35,807 nucleotides of DNA from Sporolactobacillus terrae DSM 11697 (GTDB taxonomy: Bacteria > Bacillota > Bacilli > Bacillales > Sporolactobacillaceae), in NCBI RefSeq assembly GCF_000648615.1, contig NZ_JFZC01000051.1, positions 1 through 35,807 on the forward strand. Direction: 5' to 3'. Below are positions 26,487-34,868 of the stretch, piece after piece. Numbering within the stretch: position 1 is the stretch's first letter; each line of letters starts with the position of its first letter. The position numbers were made by a program, and so were the translations under genes. Below the pieces are notes generated by a model. The model saw only the letters and a list, made by a program, of their open reading frames with translations. It had not been told where the DNA came from and did no database searches.

Positions 26487-26518
26487 TTAAGCAAAAGTTA
26501 AGAATCCGTCGGTAAACT
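26487..26518 (+). promoter_or_regulatory. Direct-repeat site and -10 of the efflux operon
   Basis: TTAAG occurs at 26487-26491 and again at 26498-26502, an 11-bp spacing that puts both on one helix face, as in OmpR/PhoB-type sites. A possible -10, TAAACT, follows at 26513-26518, 10 nt after the second repeat. The -35 position is poor and would be occupied by the repeats, the usual layout of an activator-dependent promoter. Confidence 0.5.
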
Positions 26519-26565
26519 GAAATGCATAAACCAATACAAACGATGATGTCGGAGGGGTTATTGTC

Positions 26566-27594
26566 ATGAAGAAGATTTGGATCACGGTGCTTGTGGTCGT
26601 GCTTGCCTTAGGTGGAGGCGGTACATACTGGTATCTGTCGAAAAATAAAAATCAGGAAACGCAAACGCTCATTCCAACCACGAAGGTTCAGAAAGGAACA
26701 CTCGAAACCAGTGTTGACGGATCAGGAGCGTTGGCGCCTGCGGTTGATGAAGAGGTCACGATTGATGCAGAGGATGCGTCAAAGACGGTTGATGAAGTAA
26801 ACGTTTCGAAAAATGACACCGTTGAAAAAGGAGATAAGCTGCTGACCTTTACCGATGGCACAACGCTCACTGCACCGAAATCGGGGAGCGTAACCAGTGT
26901 CTCTGTTTACCAAGGAAGCCGGGTAAACACAGCTGAAAAGGTGGTCCATCTCACAAATTACAGCGATTTGAATACCGTTCTGTCCATTGATGAACTGGAT
27001 ATTTCGAAAATTAAAAAGGGTCAAAAGGTTACGGTTACGGTCAATGCTTTTCCAAATAAGACGTTCAGTGGAAAGGTAACATCAATTGCAAAGGAAGGTT
27101 CAATAACAAACGGGACCTCTTCTTTTGACGTTACCGTTCATTTAACAAAATCAACGCAATTGAAGCCAGGCATGACAACAACGGCAAAGATCATCCTTGA
27201 GAAAAAATCGAATGTTCTCTATTTGCCGTCCGGAGCCGTACATCAAAACGGGAACAACTATTATGTTTATCAGTCAACGGGGTCAAGCGATTCGAATAAC
27301 GAAGCTTTCCGCAGAAGCGCAAGTATGGAAAGCGAACGCGGCAGTCAGCAAACCGTATCGATCGGGATTCATAACGACCAATCGATTGAAATTAAGTCCG
27401 GACTTACAGAAGGACAGACGGTTCAGTTGAATCCGATAACCAAATCATCTCCCTCATCAACTTCAACGAACAGCAACCGAGGCCAAGGCCAATTTCAGAT
27501 GATGCAAAACGGCGGAGCTATGAACGGCCAAGGGCAAGGACAAGGCAGACGTAACTTCGGCTCTGGTGGAAACGGAGGCGGACAACGGCCATGA
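26566..27594 (+). CDS. MacA/YknX-like membrane-fusion protein of an ABC efflux system
   Basis: 342 residues with an N-terminal membrane anchor (about 4-24). A biotinyl-lipoyl-like hairpin domain follows (DEVNVSKNDTVEKGDKLLTF, APKSGSVTSVSVYQGSRV), then a beta-barrel (LSIDELDISKIKKGQKVTVTVNAFP) and a membrane-proximal domain ending near residue 290. The coiled-coil hairpin of gram-negative MacA is essentially missing, as is common in Firmicutes. The last 50 or so residues are a Gly/Gln/Asn/Ser-rich tail. I infer an extracytoplasmic adaptor for the ATPase and permease that follow. AGGGG lies upstream of ATG 26566, and its stop overlaps the ATPase start by 4 nt. Confidence 0.88.
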   Translation: MKKIWITVLVVVLALGGGGTYWYLSKNKNQETQTLIPTTKVQKGTLETSVDGSGALAPAVDEEVTIDAEDASKTVDEVNVSKNDTVEKGDKLLTFTDGTTLTAPKSGSVTSVSVYQGSRVNTAEKVVHLTNYSDLNTVLSIDELDISKIKKGQKVTVTVNAFPNKTFSGKVTSIAKEGSITNGTSSFDVTVHLTKSTQLKPGMTTTAKIILEKKSNVLYLPSGAVHQNGNNYYVYQSTGSSDSNNEAFRRSASMESERGSQQTVSIGIHNDQSIEIKSGLTEGQTVQLNPITKSSPSSTSTNSNRGQGQFQMMQNGGAMNGQGQGQGRRNFGSGGNGGGQRP

Positions 27595-28277
27595 CCGAAG
27601 CGATCATTACAATGAAAGCCGTCGAAAAAACGTACCAGCTGGGCGGGCAAGTGGTTCATGCACTCAATCGTATTCATCTAACCATTGAAGAAGGGGCTTT
27701 TGTCTCCATTGTGGGGCCCTCCGGTTCGGGAAAATCGACCTTGATGAACATCATAGGCTGTTTGGATAAACCAGATAGCGGCAGTTACGTGTTAGGCGGC
27801 AGCGCCGTTGATCGACTCAAGGATCACGATTTGGCTGAGATCCGAAACCAAAAAATTGGCTTCATTTTTCAAAACTTTAATCTTTTAGGCAAGATGACCG
27901 CATTAGAAAATGTTGAACTGCCGTTGATTTATCGCGGGGTCAAAACAAAGGAACGGAAGGCACGAGCACGCGAATGTTTGGAGGCTGTTGGACTAAAAGA
28001 ACGGGCTGCACATCGGCCAAATCAGCTTTCAGGCGGACAGCAGCAACGCGTTGCCATTGCCCGGGCGCTGGCCGGGCAGCCGCAAATTTTGCTGGCCGAT
28101 GAACCAACCGGCGCTTTGGACAGCAAGACAAGCGACGATATTATGGCGCTGCTTACTGCGCTGAATCATCAAGGCCGCACCATTGTTCTGATCACCCATG
28201 ATTTGGAGGTAGCGCGCAAGGCGACGCGGACCGTTAGCATTCGCGACGGTAAACTGCAGGAAGGTGAGCATATCTGA
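27591..28277 (+). CDS. MacB/YknY-like ABC transporter ATPase
   Basis: 228 residues. Walker [10 protein letters not shown] at 42-50, Q-loop Gln94 (FIFQNFNLL), signature LSGGQQQR at 146-153, Walker B ILLADEP at 166-172 and switch His203 are all intact. The short form and sequence style match the MacB/LolD group, which powers export of antimicrobial peptides, toxins or lipoproteins from the outer leaflet by a mechanotransmission mechanism. The start overlaps the adaptor stop, and its own stop overlaps the permease start. Confidence 0.93.
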   Translation: MTEAIITMKAVEKTYQLGGQVVHALNRIHLTIEEGAFVSIVGPSGSGKSTLMNIIGCLDKPDSGSYVLGGSAVDRLKDHDLAEIRNQKIGFIFQNFNLLGKMTALENVELPLIYRGVKTKERKARARECLEAVGLKERAAHRPNQLSGGQQQRVAIARALAGQPQILLADEPTGALDSKTSDDIMALLTALNHQGRTIVLITHDLEVARKATRTVSIRDGKLQEGEHI

Positions 28278-29440
28278 TGAACGTATTCACATCTATTAAA
28301 ATGGCTGTGCGCAATATTCAGGGCAATAAACTGCGTTCGTTTCTGACCATGCTGGGCATCATTATCGGTGTTGGTTCCGTCATTGCCCTGCTTGCGATTG
28401 GTCAAGGGTCGAGCAAATCGGTGGCCGATAGTGTAAACAGCCTAGGCACCAATCTCATCACCGTAAATATTACCAATACGGATACCCATTTTACGATGGA
28501 TCAGTTAAAGCAAGTGAAACAAGCAACTGGGGTTAAACATGTTGCGCCGGTGCTGAGCGGGCGAAATACCTTTCAGAAGGGCAGTACGTCCACGACTGCC
28601 AGTGTCACAGGAACAACATCGAGTTATTTGTCAATTCGGCAAATGACGGTGAAGGAAGGCCGCTTTATTTCTTCACTTGATGAAAAATTTCGGCAGAAGG
28701 TGGTTGTGCTTGGCAGCGATCTTGCAACGACGCTCTTTGAAAATCAGTCGCCGATCGACAAGTATGTGCGGATTGACGGCGCAAACTATTTGGTCGTTGG
28801 TGTCTTGAACAGCAAGGGCGGTTCGATGGGGACAAGCAGCGATGATGCTGCTTTCCTTCCTTACTCAACCGCGCAGCGTCTGCAGCAAACGACGTATATT
28901 ACTCAATTTTATGCGCAGGCAGAGAATCAGCAGTCGGTTAATCTTGCAATGGCCGCTATTTCACGTGTGATGAGCGAAACCTACAGCGATTCGGATGATT
29001 ACAGTGTTGTAAATCAGCAGGATGTTATGGAAGCAATGCGCGCAGTGACCGATTCAATGACGATGCTGCTTACAGGCATTGCCGGAATTTCTTTACTCGT
29101 CGGTGGGATCGGGATTATGAACATTATGCTTGTTTCGGTAACCGAGCGAACACGAGAAATCGGGATTAGAAAAGCGATCGGAGCGAAACGTCGCGATATT
29201 ATGCTGCAATTTTTAATTGAATCCGCGGTGCTTAGTATGCTTGGTGGGTTGTGCGGCGCAGCCATTGGCGTTTTGACTGCAAAAGTCTATGAATTGACCG
29301 CCGGAGCCACAATTGTCTTTTCGTTGCCGATCATGACCGCTGCCTTTCTTTTCTCGGCAATTGTCGGCATTATCTTCGGCGTTTTCCCGGCATACAAAGC
29401 ATCAAAACTTAAACCGATTGACGCGTTGCGTACGGAGTGA
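28277..29440 (+). CDS. MacB/YknZ-like FtsX-family permease
   Basis: 387 residues with the MacB layout: helix 1 (about 18-42, in RSFLTMLGIIIGVGSVIAL), an extracytoplasmic MacB_PCD domain (about 45-230), then helices near 262-290, 315-345 and 350-372, with the FtsX signature GIGIMNIMLVSVTERTREIGIRKAIGA between them. It acts as a dimer with the ATPase. In B. subtilis the similar YknWXYZ system protects against the SdpC toxin; whether this one does the same is inference. It is the last gene of the three-gene overlap; a 66-nt gap precedes the regulator. Confidence 0.93.
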   Translation: MNVFTSIKMAVRNIQGNKLRSFLTMLGIIIGVGSVIALLAIGQGSSKSVADSVNSLGTNLITVNITNTDTHFTMDQLKQVKQATGVKHVAPVLSGRNTFQKGSTSTTASVTGTTSSYLSIRQMTVKEGRFISSLDEKFRQKVVVLGSDLATTLFENQSPIDKYVRIDGANYLVVGVLNSKGGSMGTSSDDAAFLPYSTAQRLQQTTYITQFYAQAENQQSVNLAMAAISRVMSETYSDSDDYSVVNQQDVMEAMRAVTDSMTMLLTGIAGISLLVGGIGIMNIMLVSVTERTREIGIRKAIGAKRRDIMLQFLIESAVLSMLGGLCGAAIGVLTAKVYELTAGATIVFSLPIMTAAFLFSAIVGIIFGVFPAYKASKLKPIDALRTE

Positions 29441-29506
29441 ACGTGTTTCACCTTTTGACAATTCTGTGTAAAATAAAGGGTATGAGGGATGAATGGTGGG
29501 AGAAGC

Positions 29507-30178
29507 ATGAGGCTGTTGGCTGTTGAAGATAACACCTATCTACGTCAAGAAATTGTCCGCCTGCTGCAAGAGGACTATACGGTTGACTCAGCAGAAGACG
29601 GCGATGAAGCGCTGTATCAGGCGGAACAGAATATCTATGATGCGATCATACTCGATGTGATGCTGCCGGGACTGGACGGCTTTGAGGTTACGGAACAGAT
29701 CCGTAAAAAAGGGGTCGAAACACCGATTATTTTTCTGACGGCACGCGATGCGGTGGATGATCGCGTCAAGGGGCTGAACCTCGGCGGCGATGACTATATC
29801 GTTAAGCCGTTCCAAAATCAGGAATTGAAAGCCAGAATCGCAGCGATTTTGCGCCGGAGTTCACCGATGTCGCTCGACCACATCCTCCGCTATAAAGGCA
29901 TTGCAATTGATAACAAACGTAAACAGATCAAGGTGGATGGCGATCTGCTTTCTTTCACGACAAAGCAATATGATCTGCTCGAATATTTGGTACAGAACGA
30001 GGATCAAATTCTTACACGAGAGCAGATTTTTGACCGGATCTGGGGTTTTGATTCGGATACAACCGTGGGCATAGTCGAAGTGTACATCCACCAACTGCGC
30101 AAAAAACTAAAAAAGTATGCCTATGACGCCGACATCCACACCGTGCGCGGCATCGGCTATATGCTGACGGATAAGTGA
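29507..30178 (+). CDS. OmpR/PhoB-family response regulator
   Basis: 223 residues from ATG 29507, where GGGAG lies 4 nt upstream; an ATG at 29489 adds six residues. The receiver domain has Asp50 (IILDVMLPG) as phosphate acceptor, Thr78 and Lys100. A winged-helix DNA-binding domain (about 128-223; LSFTTKQYDLLEYLVQN, VEVYIHQLRKKL) follows. It is next to the histidine kinase and downstream of the efflux operon, so it likely controls that operon. TTGACA at 29455 hints at a separate promoter, but no good -10 follows. Confidence 0.93.
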   Translation: MRLLAVEDNTYLRQEIVRLLQEDYTVDSAEDGDEALYQAEQNIYDAIILDVMLPGLDGFEVTEQIRKKGVETPIIFLTARDAVDDRVKGLNLGGDDYIVKPFQNQELKARIAAILRRSSPMSLDHILRYKGIAIDNKRKQIKVDGDLLSFTTKQYDLLEYLVQNEDQILTREQIFDRIWGFDSDTTVGIVEVYIHQLRKKLKKYAYDADIHTVRGIGYMLTDK

Positions 30179-30186
30179 GTGAATCC

Positions 30187-31509
30187 ATGGATCTTTTTCG
30201 AAAAACACTCATCAAACTGACCATTTTAAATGCTGCGCTTCTGATTTTACTTCTTAGCTTATTAGGCGGAACGATCTACTTTTACGAGAAAAATGTAACC
30301 TTTCGAAACAGTGATCAAGCTTTGATGAAATCCGTTGACAGTCCTGACGTCCCAAGAATGAACCAAAGACCCATGCCGGGCGGCGGAATGGTCGAGCAAC
30401 GCCTGCGCAATCCAAGACTCTATTGGGTCATTGTTAATGCGAAGAATGAACAAAAAAAATCCAGTCTGGATTTTGCTGAGGGCACCCAAGTTTCCAAGCA
30501 GTTTTTCAAACCTTTTTTAACCGCAACATCAGAAAATAGTGTTGAACAGCGAGTGGGTGACAATTATTACCATTTACTCGTCAGAAAAGCAGATATCGAT
30601 GGACAAGCCTTTAAAGTTATTTTTATTAACGATGTGACTGCGGAAAAGAATCTCTTAAACACCCTTCAGATGATTATTTTGTTAGGGCTTGCCATTGGCG
30701 CTTTTGTGTCGATCATTGCCGGCTACTTTCTGGCGTGGCGTGCGCTTCAGCCGATTGAAAGGGCGTGGAATCGACAAAATCGGTTTGTCGCCGATGCGTC
30801 TCATGAGTTGCGTACGCCGCTTTCAATCATTCAATTGAAAATTGAAGGACTGTTGTGGCAACCGCGGCAAAAAGTGCAGGAATCCGGCGAGGACATTGCA
30901 GTGATGCTTGATGAGACACGCCGCCTCTCCAAGCTTGTCGGCAATTTACTGACCCTTGCCCGTAGTGATGCCAACCGTCTTGAAGTCACACTCGCGCCGT
31001 TTGACCTAAAGGTAATGATTAAAAAGGTAACAGAGCCATTCTCGGAGATGGCTGAATTTGAAGAGAAAGCATTTTCACTTGAAGTATCGGAAGATCCCAT
31101 ATATATTAATGGGGATGAACAGCGTGTGCATCAGCTGCTCGTTATTCTACTCGATAATGCGATGAAATTCACATCGAAAAACGGAGCGATTCAAGTGGCT
31201 TGCTCGCGTGAAAACAAATTTGCCAAGCTAACCGTATCGGATAGCGGCTGCGGACTTTCTGAGAAAGAACTCCCGCATATTTTCGATCGGTTCTATCAGG
31301 CCGATCAATCGCGAACGGAACGAAAAGGGACCGGTCTCGGGCTGTCGATCGCCGATTGGATCGTCAGCAAACATCGTGGCAAAATCGAAGTAGAAAGCGA
31401 GCTGGGCAAAGGGACAACCTTTACCGTACGGCTGCCATTAATGAAAAACGAGCCGGAGATTGAGCGCAACGCGCGAGGAGAGGATGCGGAACATGACGAA
31501 AAAGCTTGA
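30187..31509 (+). CDS. Membrane sensor histidine kinase
   Basis: 440 residues from ATG 30187 (a GTG at 30175 is in frame). Helix 1 (about 10-33) and helix 2 (about 160-183) bound an extracytoplasmic sensor region of about 125 residues containing a Pro/Gly/Met segment (RMNQRPMPGGGMVEQR). There is little room for a HAMP domain: the HisKA segment with phospho-accepting His206 (DASHELRTPLS) starts about 20 residues after helix 2. HATPase boxes follow: N (LLDNAMKF), G1 (DSGCGL), F (IFDRFYQ), G2 (GTGLGLSI). It is paired with the response regulator directly upstream. Its end overlaps msrA by 17 nt. Confidence 0.93.
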   Translation: MDLFRKTLIKLTILNAALLILLLSLLGGTIYFYEKNVTFRNSDQALMKSVDSPDVPRMNQRPMPGGGMVEQRLRNPRLYWVIVNAKNEQKKSSLDFAEGTQVSKQFFKPFLTATSENSVEQRVGDNYYHLLVRKADIDGQAFKVIFINDVTAEKNLLNTLQMIILLGLAIGAFVSIIAGYFLAWRALQPIERAWNRQNRFVADASHELRTPLSIIQLKIEGLLWQPRQKVQESGEDIAVMLDETRRLSKLVGNLLTLARSDANRLEVTLAPFDLKVMIKKVTEPFSEMAEFEEKAFSLEVSEDPIYINGDEQRVHQLLVILLDNAMKFTSKNGAIQVACSRENKFAKLTVSDSGCGLSEKELPHIFDRFYQADQSRTERKGTGLGLSIADWIVSKHRGKIEVESELGKGTTFTVRLPLMKNEPEIERNARGEDAEHDEKA

Positions 31510-32026
31510 GAAGGCCACGTTCGCCGGAGGCTGTTTCTGGTGCATGGTCAAGCCTTTTGATACATTGCCGGGCATCGAATCGGTGGTTTCCGGTTATACA
31601 GGCGGAACCGTTGAGAATCCGACCTATGAACAAGTGAAAACAGGGACAACCGGCCATATGGAAGCCATTCAGGTCATCTTTGATCCAACGCTGTTTCCTT
31701 ATGAAAAACTGCTTGAGCTTTACTGGACACAGGTTGATCCAACCGATGATGAGGGACAATTCTTTGATCGCGGCTCTAATTACCGAACCGCGATTTTTTA
31801 TCATAATGCGGAGCAAAAGGGGCTGGCGGAGCAATCGAAAGCAGTCCTGGCAGCAAGTGGACGCTTCCACAAGCCGATTGTGACGCGGATTCTTCCGGAA
31901 GCGCCGTTTTATCCAGCCGAGGAAGAACATCAGAAATTTTACAGGAAACACCCGGACCGCTATAAAGCTGAACGTGAGGAGTCCGGACGCGATGCGTTTA
32001 TTAAGAAAACGTGGGGGAATGAGTAA
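31493..32026 (+). CDS. msrA: Peptide methionine-S-sulfoxide reductase A
   Basis: MsrA reduces the S-form of methionine sulfoxide in proteins. The motif GGCFWC has the catalytic cysteine at residue 14; TGHMEAIQVIFDP and QFFDRGSNYRTAIF are family features. It has 177 residues and no MsrB domain is fused. GAGGAGAGG lies 8-9 nt before ATG 31493. It begins inside the 3' end of the sensor kinase gene (17-nt overlap), so it is coupled to the two-component operon, unusual company for msrA. It is followed by a terminator. Confidence 0.95.
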   Translation: MTKKLEKATFAGGCFWCMVKPFDTLPGIESVVSGYTGGTVENPTYEQVKTGTTGHMEAIQVIFDPTLFPYEKLLELYWTQVDPTDDEGQFFDRGSNYRTAIFYHNAEQKGLAEQSKAVLAASGRFHKPIVTRILPEAPFYPAEEEHQKFYRKHPDRYKAEREESGRDAFIKKTWGNE

Positions 32027-32062
32027 TCAGAGTGGCTTATTCATGACGTTGCGGAAAACCAC

Positions 32063-32112
32063 AAAAAGTCGTCCATCACGCAGGGAGGAAGCGGATGGAT
32101 TACTTTTTGTTT
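32063..32112. terminator. Terminator shared by msrA and the convergent ABC island
   Basis: A 15-nt arm starting AAAAAGTC (32063-32077) pairs with one ending ACTTTTT (32094-32108), with two mismatches. The poly-A and poly-T ends make it usable in both directions, as expected between convergent genes. Confidence 0.8.
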
Positions 32113-32144
32113 TCTTTTTAAGACCCAAATCACGTGCAAATTAA

Positions 32145-32786
32145 TCAATCGTGCTGCAGCGTTAAGGAAAGCGTTAAATCCGTGCTTTCCTTAGACCAAT
32201 TCAAAAGCTCAAGAATTTGTCCCTTCTTAAGTGCAAACGAAGCGGTTGACTTTTTATGGCTTAGATCAAAACTCCTTCCACCATTAGCGGACTTTGGATC
32301 GGTCACTTGTACAAAAAGATAAAAAGGTGTCCCTTTTTTATTCGTCACCTTTAACTGATAGTTGCCAGCTTCGATTTCTTTTCCTGCTTGATAGTAGCCG
32401 GACTGGTGACGAATCAGATAGCGATGGTTAACGAGAGGCAGTTTTTTAAACTGGGCGGGAGCAAGAGAAGCAGTGCCCTTGCCCGATACGTTCACTTTAT
32501 TGCCACCATAAAAGGAAACACCGACAAAGTGATCGCCCTTCTCTAAACGCACGGATTGAATCGTTATTTGTCCGCTGGTAACGGTCAGATCATAATAACC
32601 CGGTTTAAACCGCACATTGTCGACCGGATAGGTTTCACCGCTCATTACTGTGGTGCTTCTGGCCGGGTTATCCTTAGCTGTTCTGTTGAAATCAGAATAG
32701 GTTTCTTTTGCTGTAAAACGGAAAAACAGGATGCACGCGATTGCAAGAAGAAGCGTAAAAAAAAGCAGTTTTTTATTTTTGGTCAT
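32145..32786 (-). CDS. Membrane-anchored beta-rich protein with internal duplication, last gene of ABC island
   Basis: I do not recognise a family. 213 residues: a basic N-terminus, one membrane segment (about 7-24) and an extracytoplasmic part. Cys18 lies inside the hydrophobic stretch and the preceding residues do not form a good lipobox, so a simple anchor is more likely than a lipoprotein. The outside part contains two similar units: Y53..FKPGYYDLTVT (to residue 70) and Y132..IEAGNYQLKVT (to residue 148), each followed by beta-strand-like alternation. The start ATG 32786 overlaps the ATPase stop by 14 nt. Such small anchored partners of peptide ABC exporters often bind the peptide, so an immunity or substrate-binding role is possible, but that is inference. 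Confidence 0.75.
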   Translation of the reverse strand: MTKNKKLLFFTLLLAIACILFFRFTAKETYSDFNRTAKDNPARSTTVMSGETYPVDNVRFKPGYYDLTVTSGQITIQSVRLEKGDHFVGVSFYGGNKVNVSGKGTASLAPAQFKKLPLVNHRYLIRHQSGYYQAGKEIEAGNYQLKVTNKKGTPFYLFVQVTDPKSANGGRSFDLSHKKSTASFALKKGQILELLNWSKESTDLTLSLTLQHD

Positions 32787-33417
32787 TACCTACCAAGCGT
32801 CCTCCCTCCATGGTCAGAATGGTATCGGCGAGAATAGTAAGATCCTCTTGATTGTGGCTGGCGATGATGATCAGCGCGCCACGTTTCTTCTCCTCAAGAA
32901 GAATGTTACGCACCGATTCAACACCTTTTTTGTCAATCGCATTTGTTGGTTCATCGAGCAGCAGGATGTCCGGTTTTTCAAAGATCGCCTGAGCAATACT
33001 GAGCCGCTGTTTCATCCCCAATGAAAATTTTCGAACCGGCATTTTACTCTCCGGATCAAGGCCAACACGATCAATGGCCTCTTTAATTTCTTGATCTGAG
33101 GTGATCCCTTTGATTTTTGAAAGGATTTTTAGATTGGTAAAGGCGCTGTACTCAGATAGCAGATCTGTTTTTTCAATAATCACGCCGATGCTCGGTGGAA
33201 AGGACAGATCCTGATGGAGGACTTTGCCGTCAACCTTAATCGTTCCGCTGTTAATATAGATTAATCCACATAGGGCACGAATGAGCATTGTTTTTCCGGA
33301 ACCGTTTCGTCCGCTTAAGCCGTAGGTGTAGTGCTCATTAAATGTATACGTAATGTCGGTTAATACATCTGTGTGTTTTATCTTTTTACTGACATGTTCT
33401 GCTACGATCGTCGGCAA
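32773..33417 (-). CDS. BcrA-like ABC transporter ATPase
   Basis: 214 residues, starting at TTG 33417, with AGGAGG 7 nt upstream. Walker A GRNGSGKT is at 36-43, signature SLGMKQR at 132-138, Walker B ILLLDE at 151-156 and switch His188. The usual Q-loop glutamine is replaced by glutamate (GVIIEKTD, Glu82). The Glu at that place and SLGMKQR are typical of the BcrA/lantibiotic-immunity subgroup, which exports or detoxifies bacitracin and lantibiotics. It lies between a permease gene and the anchored-protein gene in a five-gene minus-strand run. Confidence 0.9.
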   Translation of the reverse strand: MPTIVAEHVSKKIKHTDVLTDITYTFNEHYTYGLSGRNGSGKTMLIRALCGLIYINSGTIKVDGKVLHQDLSFPPSIGVIIEKTDLLSEYSAFTNLKILSKIKGITSDQEIKEAIDRVGLDPESKMPVRKFSLGMKQRLSIAQAIFEKPDILLLDEPTNAIDKKGVESVRNILLEEKKRGALIIIASHNQEDLTILADTILTMEGGRLVGNDQK

Positions 33418-33429
33418 TTTTCTTCCTCC

Positions 33430-34170
33430 TCAAAAAATATCAATTTTTTTAATCGTTCTCAAAGCCATGAAGGTAATGACTGCAATCACGCCGAGGTCAA
33501 TACTAAGAGCGAGATCTTGCTGAATCTGTAACCCGTCCTCAACCAATGGGATAGACTTGAGCGGGAACATAAAATTGGGTACAAACAAATAAATGAGTGT
33601 GTTCCCCGATGCAACCAGCTTTAAATAACTCCATACAGCAAGGGAGAAGGTTACATAGCCATTCGTTAAAAGAAAAGTGGTTATTTCCGAGAAAAAGAGT
33701 TCAAGCAGCATCTGCACCATCAGCAAACAAACAATCGTCAGAAGATACAGGGATAAGGATTTGATTAGAACGATTCCGCTGAATCGAACTTGCGCCCCGT
33801 CCAAATTGAGAATCCATCCGACAATCCCTGATGCCGTAAATTGGATCAAGGTAAGCCCGATCGCCCACCCGGATACTTTGAGTAAGGTAAAAAGCATCCA
33901 TTTTGATCGATTGTAATTGCGTACGAACAGATATTTTCCGTATCCGTTCACCGTGCGCTTTACGGAACCCATCACAAAGAAGCTGATCAGACCGAAACCG
34001 AAATACCACATCATCAAGAACGGAAGCTGCGGGGCATCGGAGACACTGAGCAAGGGCAGCAGCGGAATCGGCCAATTCGGTTCCGATTCATGAATGACGG
34101 AAAATGTATTGGCCTGCAGAAAAGAAACGCCCATAATTGTCAGCAAGATAAATTGTTTGTCTCGCTTCAT
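33430..34170 (-). CDS. Putative ABC-2-type permease subunit (membrane protein 3)
   Basis: 246 residues with about six hydrophobic segments: near 8-22, 48-70, 92-118, 133-158, 165-185 and 218-236. The first outer segment contains PNWPIPLLPLLS (Trp33) and a later loop contains FVPNFMFPLKSIPL. I recall similar small membrane proteins under DUF2705, but that link is weak. No catalytic motif is visible. ATG 34170 has AAGGGA upstream and shares ATGA with the stop of the preceding gene. By position it should form part of the channel for the BcrA-like ATPase. Confidence 0.7.
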   Translation of the reverse strand: MKRDKQFILLTIMGVSFLQANTFSVIHESEPNWPIPLLPLLSVSDAPQLPFLMMWYFGFGLISFFVMGSVKRTVNGYGKYLFVRNYNRSKWMLFTLLKVSGWAIGLTLIQFTASGIVGWILNLDGAQVRFSGIVLIKSLSLYLLTIVCLLMVQMLLELFFSEITTFLLTNGYVTFSLAVWSYLKLVASGNTLIYLFVPNFMFPLKSIPLVEDGLQIQQDLALSIDLGVIAVITFMALRTIKKIDIF

Positions 34171-34868
34171 TTGAGAAAATCCCTTCGATAAATAAAGTTG
34201 CTGCCGATCAGATACAAGATGACACTAATCCCTGCCAGCCTCAAGGGCCTGAGGATCAGTTCGTTCAGGGTCAGTTCGTGATTTAAATAGGCGTCAGGAA
34301 ATATTTCAAGATCGACAACTGGCGACCAGTGCCCTTTGCCTAAAAAGTGAGCGCTAAACATGATGATGATCGTAAGGATAATGGCCTGCATTGGCGAAAC
34401 AAAGTTTTCCAAGTTAAGGGCAATCAACCCGACGATCAGCAGATAAAGAAAGAGTACACCGGTATAGATTAAAGCCAGTGTATAAAATTGATTTTGTACC
34501 AGTTGATCGTTTTTAACGACGAACAGCGTAAACAGGACACCGACAGCGCCGTGAAGGACGGCAACTAATAATGAGAGCAGAATCGTGTTTTGCGTATATT
34601 TATTAATAATCGCACCTCTGCTTTTCTGCCGCAGCCAAAATAAGGGCGACTGGCGCCAGCCATAATTTCGTGCTAACAAAAACAGTGTACTGAAAATAAA
34701 GGTAACGTGTTCTGTACTATAGTAACAAAAAAAGCTGGTGGTAATCCTCATCAAACTGTCTTTGATAGGATGGTAGATATCTTCGCTGTTTAAAAAATAG
34801 TAATGCAGTCCGAAGTAAACGATCAGCAACAGGGATGTGAGCAACGTCCGTCTGCGGTCAAAGTTCAT
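34167..34868 (-). CDS. WxPxxD-motif membrane protein (ABC island membrane protein 2)
   Basis: 233 residues with six likely helices: near 7-25, 50-66, 94-118, 127-152, 158-176 and 208-226. The outer segment between helices 5 and 6 contains WSPVVD at 181-186, matching the WxPxxD membrane-protein family, whose function is unknown. AAGGTG lies upstream of ATG 34868. The start overlaps the preceding gene by 11 nt and the stop overlaps the next by 4 nt, so the three membrane proteins are probably made in fixed ratio. Confidence 0.72.
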   Translation of the reverse strand: MNFDRRRTLLTSLLLIVYFGLHYYFLNSEDIYHPIKDSLMRITTSFFCYYSTEHVTFIFSTLFLLARNYGWRQSPLFWLRQKSRGAIINKYTQNTILLSLLVAVLHGAVGVLFTLFVVKNDQLVQNQFYTLALIYTGVLFLYLLIVGLIALNLENFVSPMQAIILTIIIMFSAHFLGKGHWSPVVDLEIFPDAYLNHELTLNELILRPLRLAGISVILYLIGSNFIYRRDFLK

